Assembly: GCA_947683425.1 (NCBI GenBank)
Contig: CANTUQ010000003.1
Span: 2,046,001-2,110,000, forward strand
Reading direction: 5' to 3'
Length of the DNA stretch: 64,000 bases
Origin: Excoecaria cochinchinensis
Lineage: Eukaryota > Streptophyta > Magnoliopsida > Malpighiales > Euphorbiaceae
Made by a program: the position numbers and the translations under genes. Below the pieces are notes generated by a model that worked only from the letters and a program-made list of their open reading frames with translations, ran no database searches and was not told the origin of the DNA. Shown piece after piece: positions 57,545 through 64,000 of the stretch; the first letter of the stretch is position 1; each line of letters begins with the position of its first letter.

Positions 57545-58548
57545 AATTCATCATACCAATCATGCATAAATAAGAATAAATAAACATAAACCATGCACTA
57601 GGAAGAGAACATGCATCATACAATTCATATTGCAAAGCATAAAATATAATTCAGTCAACATATTAAATGAATAATCACCGCTATAAAGCATACCAGAGTC
57701 AGATATGGAAATATTATTATGCCAATGATTATCAATACAAAGCCTTAATCATGCATTAATACAATTCATGTTCCACAGCATATCATAATCAAATATTGAC
57801 ATACTATCACTTCAATAAACACACACTTCAGAATAATAATACAAATCATATTCTCAAAACACAACATATCAATTAAATCAAACTTAATAACAATACTCAC
57901 TATTCCAAAGCATATATAATCCCATACAGTAGTAAAAATCCAAGAGAAATGATGCGAAATTCATTTTAAAAGAGAAAGGCAAAAATCAAAACAACAAGGC
58001 AAAGTTGGCTGTCACGGTCGCGACAGTGAGCGGCCCCGGAGGCTGTCGCGACCTCGTGCAAGCGCGCGTGCTCGTGACAGGAAAGAGGCCATAGCTCGGT
58101 AGCTGAGCGCTCTATCGTGATCGCAACAACGAGCTCTGCTGCGCTGCTCGGCAACTGCACACTCGGCAGTCAAGTTTGCTTGGCAACTGAGCTCCCTGTC
58201 GCGCTTGCGACATGCGTCGTGATCGCAACAGCGAGTTCTGCTGCGATCAGCTCGGCTGTGCGCTTTTGATCGGCCTAGCGCATGAGCTGGCTTCTCGAGC
58301 TCTGTCGCGAACGCGACAGCATCGAGATTTCTAGTTCTTGCGCGAAGATGTGCAGAATTTTCCAAAAACCAAAACACCCAAACTTCCAATCTCATCTCCA
58401 AATCAACCCAAACAACAACTTACCTGAACCCAACCTTCCAAACATCACAAGGGATATAAAATATAGCTTTTCAAACAATTAATTCAATCAAAACATGCAT
58501 GAGCATCATCAAATCTCTCAAGAACATAAACCCAGAAATTTCAACTAC
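57545..58548 (-). mobile_element. H LTR, right copy, third segment
   Basis: Matches 46711-47690, ending at AACTAC where K begins. The rest of this LTR is expected beyond the window. Confidence 0.85.
58009..58330. repeat. Palindrome cluster (H, right LTR)
   Basis: CTGTCACGGTCGCGACAG at the start, later CTGTCGCGCTTGCGACA and CTGTCGCGAACGCGACAG. The outer unit differs in length from the left LTR. Confidence 0.8.
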
Positions 58549-59115
58549 CACTACAAGAAAATTGTGAAATAGAGACGAAAATTTTTTCGTCTCTAAATAG
58601 AGACGAAAAAATGTTTTTGTCTCTAAATAGAGACGGAAAATAGTTTTCGCCTCTAAATAGAGACGAAAAATTATTTTCGTCTCTATTTAGAGACGGAAAA
58701 ATTTCCATCTCTTAATTTTCGTCTCTAAAAGTGGCGCGCTAGGTTCCCTCCACATTTTGAGACCGAAAATAGAGACCGAATACTTTTCTGTCTCTATTTA
58801 GAGACAAAATAAATTTTTTGTCTCAAATTTTAGAGTCGGAATTTTTTTTCCGTCTCTAAATAGAGACAAAATTTTTTCCGTCTCTATTCCGCTCTAAAAT
58901 TAGAGATGAAAAATTTATTCCGTCTCTATTTAGAGACGAAATCAATTTTTCGTCTCTAAATTTTGAGACGGAAAGTTTTTTTTGTCTCTAAATAGAGACA
59001 AAATTATTTACGTCTCTATTTAGAGATGAAATTTATTTTTCGTCTCTAAAGAGAGACGGTATTTTTGTTTCGTCTCTAAATAGAGACGGAAAACCAAATT
59101 TCGTCTCTATTTGTC
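58549..59115. repeat. K terminal motif and subterminal palindromic repeats
   Basis: After CACTACAAGAAAA come about 20 AGAGACG/CGTCTCT words in alternating orientation, often as TTTCGTCTCTAAATAGAG-type palindromes spaced 15-35 bp. Such subterminal arrays bind the transposon's own DNA-binding protein in En/Spm. Confidence 0.88.
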
Positions 59116-59450
59116 GAGATATTTTTGACTGATTCCCTTCTTTTCTCTCTCCTTCTTTTCCTTCTCTGCTTTTTCTTTTTCTCCTTTCTCCCCTTCCCTC
59201 CCCTCGCCGCCCCTCTCCCCACTGCCGTCCGATGGGAAATTCCTCCCCCCGCCACTGCGCGCCACCCCCCCTGCCCGCCGTCCTTCTTCTTCCCTTTTCC
59301 CTTTTTTCTTCGTCGCGTCTGCCTCTCTTCCCCGCCGATGCTACCTTCCTCCCCACCGACACGCGATCCGGCTTCCTCCTCCTCGCCCACGCCTACGCCG
59401 ATGCCGCTGCTCCCCCTCGTCCCCGTCGGCGGCTAGATCTGGAACTAGAG
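59116..59450 (+). other. K pyrimidine- and GC-rich first-exon-like block
   Basis: A sharp GC-rich island (CT-rich, then CG-rich) in very AT-rich surroundings. It ends in CTAGAG|GTAATT at 59450/59451, a good splice-donor context. Open frames on both strands are low-complexity (Pro/Ser/Phe or Arg/Glu/Gly), so I read it as promoter/5' leader, possibly captured from a host gene, and not as protein. Confidence 0.5.
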
Positions 59451-60819
59451 GTAATTTTTTTTCTGCAATTTTTTTTTTGTTATTTTATTTATGTATTATA
59501 TAATTTTTATGTGTTAATTTATTTTATTGGTTAATATTTTCATGTTATTTTTATTATTCTATTTAATTTATATTTTGTAATATTATTTGTTTTAATTTAT
59601 GTTAATTAATTTGTAATGGTTATTTTTCAATCTAATTTATTCCAATTAATTCATAATAGCTAATGTAGTTTAATATGTTGTTTAATACTTTATTGTAGTT
59701 TAATATGTTAATCAATTAGTTTAATGTAGTTTAATATGTTGGTTAATACAAATAAATAGTTAATTAATTTGTATTTTAATTTGTTCTAATATGTTTTACT
59801 ATGTTGTATTATTTCAATATATTGTGTTTTATTTGAGTGTGTAATTATTTTAGTCTTTTTTCATTAACTGTGCGTATTTTTTTATATCATTTAAATGTGG
59901 TATTTAGTGTTATTTGAATCTATAGTTATGTCCAATTTATGTATGTACATTGGATTATAATGTATTTTGAGATGTATATTTTATCAATTTGGTTTTTATG
60001 ACTTGTTTGTGAGAGTAGAAATTTTTGATGTTTGTAGTTTTTATTGTGTGAAATGTCATTACATTAAATATATAATTAATTTTGTAGTGTAATTGTGATT
60101 GTCTGTATTGATGATTAAAATTATTCAATTTACTTGTAATTTTTTAATATGTTGATACAAATATATTTTATTATGTATATGTATAAATTAGTTGAAGTGT
60201 ATGTATGTTGAGCAATTGTTATTATATGTATTGATATGTAAAGTTAGAATTTTTTTTTTTATGATATAAATATGGTTTATAGGTTCAAATTTGTATTTCG
60301 ATTGTGTCATACATAAGAAGAAGGTAATATATATAAATTATTTTTTATTTGTCATTGCATGTACCTACCACAACCGCCCCCGGATCGGCGTTGACCTGTT
60401 GTATGTGCCAAATAATCGTAGCTTACCAGCCGCTTTCGTCGAGGTAAGTGTGTTGTGTATTAAAGATTTATTTTTTAAAAGTATTAAAAATTTTTGGGGG
60501 GATGGTTTTAATTAGATAAATATGTGTAAGTCACAGTCATGTTGTGGAGTTACGATTGGTTGATATTTTACCAAAGTGTTAAAATTACTAATGTTTGATA
60601 GGGGGATAGGGACCCGTATAGGGGGAACTCTATCCGTTTTTTTTCAAAATATTTATGATTTTATTTTAGGGAAATGAATCATTATGTAAAACTAATTATG
60701 GATTAAAGCGAAATAGTAAGCTAGAGAATTGAGTTCAAATAAAATACTAGAATTGACATGTGATGGTACTAACTTCGACCTTATGATTTTTGCTAAGCAG
60801 TTTAACATTAATGAGTAAT
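59451..60819 (+). other. K AT-rich leader with possible small exons
   Basis: Mostly TTTAAT-rich intron-like DNA. Two short less AT-rich segments end in donor-like sites: AAGAAG|GTAATA near 60322 and GTCGAG|GTAAGT near 60441. These may be non-coding leader exons. No domain. Confidence 0.4.
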
Positions 60820-61560
60820 ATGGACAGAAGTTGGATGTATAGGAGATTAACACCAGATGGGTATATTAATTTAGAGTTTGCTGAAGGAGTTTAGCACTTT
60901 ATTAAATACGCAAGCTCCCAGCCTGCATACATGGACGGTTTGAAAATTAGATGTCCATGCAAGAAGTGCAAACACAGATGTTATCTGCCAACGGAGGAGA
61001 TGCATCTCCATTTACTAAAAAAGGGATTTGTGCCCAATTATTTTGAATGGACAAGGCATGGAGAGCCATTAATTAGTAGCTCATCTAGAAGTGCGAAAGT
61101 TGGAACGTGTGTTGTTGGATCTGATGTTCTAGGGGGTCCGTATTATATGATTGACAATGTTTGTGATACAGAGAATCCATCTGTGCAAATGGTTTTTGAC
61201 GCAGCCGGAAGTTCAATTCAGCACAATTTAGGCAGTGCAGAAGAGGAACCCAACTTAGATGCTAGCAATGTTTTCGATTTACTTAGGGAAGCTGACCAGG
61301 AATTTTGGCCTGGATGTGATAATATGACACAATTGGGATCAGTTGCTCGAATTTTAAACATTAAATCCGAAGGTCATATCTCTGATCGAAGTTTGAACAA
61401 AATCCTGTCGTGGTACAATGACTCCTTACCGACGAATAATAATATGGTTGACAGTTTTTATGAAATGAAGAAGTTACTCCGGAGTCTTGGTTTGCCAGTT
61501 GAAAAAATTGATTGTTGTCAGCTAGGATGTATGATTTTTTGGGGGGTGACGTGGAGTTAA
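60820..61560 (+). pseudogene. K transposase, N-terminal part (transposase-associated domain)
   Basis: Starts MDRSWMYRRLTPDGYINLEF; a TAG at codon 25 (60892) interrupts it. Then MDGLKIRCPCKKCKHRCYL ... HLLKKGFVPNYFEWTRHGE is the Cys-rich domain found at the start of TNP2-type CACTA transposases. The frame carries on through ILSWYNDSLPTNNNM into TNP2 and is lost at a T6G6 run (61535-61546), the likely site of an indel. Confidence 0.85.
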
Positions 61561-62386
61561 TGAGTTGCAAATTTTGCAATCAACCGAGATTCAAGCCAGC
61601 CAATTCTAATAGGAAGCAGAAATTAGTGCCATGAAAGCGAATGTATTATTTTTCTATTACTCCAAAACATCAGAGGTTGTATTCATCAGATGTAATGGCA
61701 TCTCACATGAGGTGGCATAATGAACATGAATAGACAGATGGAATAATGAACCATCCATCGAATGCCGTTGCATGGAAACATTTTGATGACATTCACCCAG
61801 ATTTTGCTTTCGACAGTAGAAATGTGAGGCTGGGTTTAAGCATAGATGGATTTCAGCCTTTTGGGCAATCAGGCCAACAATACTCATCGTGGCCAATCAT
61901 CTTAATTCCGTATAATTTGCCCCCCTGGATGTGCATGAAAGAGGCTTACATGTTTTTGACAGTAATTGTGCCGGGTCCTAAGAATCCAAAGCAAGAGATT
62001 GATGTTTTTCTTCAACCATTAATATCCGAATTGCTTCAATTATGGGAAGTTGGTGTGCTCACATATGATGTGTCCCAAAAACAAATTTCATGATGAGATC
62101 AGCTTTGATGTGGACTGTTAGCAATTTTCCTGCATATGCTATGCTGTGGAGTTGGAGTACGGCTGGGAAATTGGCTTGCCCTTACTGTGAAAATGATTCC
62201 AATGCATTTTATCTTGCTAATGGGCGTAAAATATCGTTGTTTGATAATCACAGAAAATTTCTCCCTCCAAATCACCTTTTAGATGCAATAAACAGAGATA
62301 TCTTCAGAGTAAAGTTGTCCTTGCCCCTCCTCCACTTAATAGATTCAGTGAGGATATTTTGCATGAAATTGAGGAATTGGGGTTGA
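61561..62386 (+). pseudogene. K transposase, TNP2 catalytic region
   Basis: Shows SDVMASHMRWHNEHE (stop) then NVRLGLSIDGFQPFG, which contains one expected catalytic Asp, and SSWPIILIPYNLPPWMCMKE. After a frameshift near 62085: MWTVSNFPAYAMLWSWSTAG and ACPYCENDSNAF. The NFPAY segment has Asn where TNP2 proteins usually have Asp, so catalysis may be lost as well as the frame. Confidence 0.85.
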
Positions 62387-63518
62387 TGAAAGTAACAGAA
62401 TTTGAAGCTGAAGAAGTCAATAGTAGCATTTCAAAAAATTTTGGGTGGCGAAAACGTAGTATTTTTTGGGATTTACCGTATTAGAAGACAAATATAATAA
62501 GACATAATTTGGATGTGATGCACATAGAAAAAAAACATTTTTGACAATATTTTCAATACGATAATGAATATTGAAGGGAGGAGTAAAGACAATGCAAAAT
62601 CACGAGCAGATTTGCAATTGTACTGTAAAAGAAACGAGTTGGATAGGGATTCTCGAACGGGTAAATATCCAAAAGCTTGTTATATTTTGGATAAAAGACA
62701 AAAATAAGTGTTATGTGATTGGTTGAAAAATATAAAATTCCCGGAAGGATATGTGTCCAACTTAGCGAGGTGTGTTGATATGACAAAATTCAAATTGTTT
62801 GGAATAAAAAGCCATGATTGCCACGTTTTCATGCAAAGGTTGATGCCGGTCGCTTTTCGTGAATTGTTGCCTTTTAAAGTTTAGGAAGCAATAACTGAGT
62901 TACACTTATTTAACAAAAACTTGACTTCCTCTGAGATAACAATGGCTGATATGGAAAAAATAGAGGGAGAAATTTCGATAATCATTTTCAAATTGGAGGG
63001 AATATTTCCACCGAGCTTTTTTGACATTATGGAACATTTGCCAGTACATTTAGCACATGAGGCCAAACTGGCAGGACCTGTTTAGTATAGATGGATGTAT
63101 CCATTCGAAAGGTAAATGACAATTCTTGAAATATATATATAGATATAGTTTCACAATTTGTTAGGCTGATGTTAAAGTGATTAACAATTTTCATGTAGGT
63201 ATCTGTATCATTTGAAAAAAAATATCAAAAATAAAGGTCGAGTTGAAGGTTCTATATGCAATGCGTACTTGGTTGAAGAAGCACGTACATTTTGTTCTCA
63301 TTATTTTGAGCCGCATGTTATCACGAGAAGCCGAAAAATTCCTCGTAATGACAATGGTGGCGAACTAAGTGCCAATGAAGGAAATTTACGTATATTCACG
63401 TATCCAGGCCGATCCCATGGACGTTCAACTAGAAGAATGCTTACAGATTATGAACTAGATGCTGCATATGGCTACATATTACTGAATTGTGAAGAAATTC
63501 AACCATTTGTGCAGTAAG
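62387..63518 (+). pseudogene. K transposase, C-terminal region (DUF4218-like) with introns
   Basis: NLDVMHIEK leads into stretches with KYPKACYILDKRQK, GIKSHDCHVFMQRLMPVAFREL, LTSSEITMADMEKIEGE and IFPPSFFDIMEHLPVHLAHEA, the conserved region after TNP2. An 87 bp intron (63112-63198, GTAAAT...ATGTAG) joins MYPFER to YLYHLKKNIKNKGRVEGS. Then FEPHVITRSRKIPRN and DYELDAAYGYILLNCEEI follow, and a second intron begins at 63514. Stops occur at about 62705, 62882 and 63082. Confidence 0.82.
63112..63198 (+). other. K intron 1 of the visible transposase exons
   Basis: GT...AG, 87 bp, AT-rich. Splicing keeps the frame across the most conserved motif of the region (PFER/YLYHLKK). Confidence 0.85.
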
Positions 63519-63598
63519 CGTAATTGATCGTTTGAAGTTGCTAATTTGTTTATTGCAACTAAAATGGATATATAATTGCTACTGTGGTTTTTGTGTAG
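63514..63598 (+). other. K intron 2
   Basis: GTAAGC...TGTAG, 85 bp, between QPFV and LYEE; the exon after it has one in-frame stop (LYEE then TAG). Confidence 0.65.
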
Positions 63599-63697
63599 TT
63601 TATATGAGGAATAGTTATGGGAGCTTATACCACATATAACGCAAAATGATATCAATAAGAAGTCGAAAAACACTTCCCTTCAAGGTTCAAGACATAT

Positions 63698-63784
63698 GTA
63701 AGTTTCGATTGCAAATTACAACAAGTACCATATAATTTTTTTATGTAAATGGATTAAATAGTAATTAAAATTTTCGTTATGTAG
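63698..63784 (+). other. K intron 3
   Basis: GTAAGT...TGTAG, 87 bp. It joins FPSRFKTY to VSQNPIENN in frame. Confidence 0.75.
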
Positions 63785-64000
63785 GTGTCACAAAATCCAA
63801 TTGAAAATAATTTCATCTCTGACGTTGCTAAAGGACCTTTGCGTACTCTTAAATCTTACCCAGTTTATTTCATCAACGGCTTCAAATATCATACACAATC
63901 GCTTGGTAACAATAGGGTAACTACAAACAGTGGAGTTTGCATTAAGGGTGAGTTGATGGATTATTATGGTAAAATTACAGAAATCTTGGAAATTGAATAC
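63785..64000 (+). pseudogene. K transposase, DUF4216-like exon, runs off the window
   Basis: VSQNPIENNFISDVAKGPLR then INGFKYHTQSLGNNRVTTNS, SGVCIKGELMDYYGKITEIL and EIEY. This is the domain that follows DUF4218 in plant TNP2 transposases. Open to the window end. Confidence 0.82.

Larger units (their letters stand above)
44572..58548 (-). mobile_element. Element H: non-autonomous Tekay-like element with 4 kb LTRs; right LTR interrupted
   Basis: The left LTR is 44572-48525 (TGTGACACCCC...TTTTTACA), the interior 48526-49272, and the right LTR starts 49273 (TATAACACCCC, a damaged TG end). The right LTR lies in pieces 49273-50212, 53039-54184 and 57545-58548, split by I, J and K; its end must lie beyond K, outside the window. 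PBS and polypurine tract are present; coding is reduced to a broken zinc-knuckle relic. Like D, it depended on other elements' enzymes. LTR copies differ at many sites. Confidence 0.9.
58549..64000 (+). mobile_element. Element K: CACTA (En/Spm) DNA transposon, left part
   Basis: Opens with CACTACAAGAAAA, the conserved CACTA terminal motif, inside the H LTR; TAC at 58546-58548 is the likely 3 bp target copy. Subterminal repeats, a leader region and a TNP2-type transposase with three small introns follow. The right end is beyond the window. Stops and frameshifts suggest an inactive copy. Confidence 0.92.

Noticed and set aside
59033..59436. Arg/Glu/Gly-rich and Pro/Phe-rich frames on both strands
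   Set aside because: Low-complexity translation of a CT/GC-rich leader; open on both strands, as expected from composition.
60291..60515. 74 aa frame with PRIGVDLLYVPNN as a separate gene
   Set aside because: Short, in the AT-rich K leader and ending in splice-donor-like sites; better read as leader exons.

Overview
This window is a plant nuclear heterochromatic block made almost wholly of nested transposable elements. I see no host gene, tRNA or rRNA gene. The evidence for a plant, probably a flowering plant with a repeat-rich genome, is the mix of Ty3/gypsy lineages. It contains an Athila-type integrase relic, Tat/Ogre-type elements with a second RNase H, and chromodomain-bearing Tekay/Del-type elements. 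A CACTA (En/Spm) transposon with a plant-type TNP2 transposase lies at the right end. The species cannot be told from the sequence.

Layout (my labels A-K). Element A is a reverse-strand Tat/Ogre-like LTR at 1-1672. It abuts a 0.57 kb Athila integrase fragment (1673-2237). Element B is a forward Tat/Ogre-like element that begins at 2238. Its 5' LTR ends at 16922. Its decayed gag, protease, RT, RNase H, second RNase H and integrase follow to about 26460, and its 3' tail is at 26460-27011 and 44230-44571. B's 5' LTR is split by solo LTR C (3321-15111). C is itself split by D (3453-12762), a non-autonomous element with 4.2 kb LTRs and under 1 kb of interior. B's 3' tail is split by solo LTR E (27012-44229). 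E holds solo LTR F (27326-31421) and the young, nearly full gag-pol element G (32265-41661). B is next interrupted by H (from 44572), another element with 4 kb LTRs and a 0.75 kb interior. H's right LTR holds solo LTR I (50213-53038), solo LTR J (54185-57544) and the CACTA element K (58549 to the window end). Target-site duplications support the nesting: exact for D, E, F, G and I, one mismatch for C and J, one side visible for A, B, H and K.

The most interesting signal is not a gene. All eight Tekay-like LTR families here (C, D, E, F, G, H, I, J) share a three-part architecture although much of their sequence is unrelated. In element orientation the order is: (1) a GC-rich array of short palindromes, with a different core in each family; (2) a train of short hairpins whose stems change by paired substitutions between families; (3) a tandem double hairpin with core CTAAGCG/CGCTTAG followed by a covarying GCACGG/CCGTGC or GCATGG/CCATGC stem. 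In element G the two LTRs were identical at insertion. Their only length differences that I can find are three gains or losses of 17-18 bp palindrome units, so array (1) mutates by whole units.

Only G comes close to a complete protein set: gag, zinc knuckle, protease, RT, RNase H, integrase and chromodomain. A small deletion in RT breaks it into two reading frames. K keeps a recognisable transposase with three 85-87 bp introns, but has stops and frameshifts.
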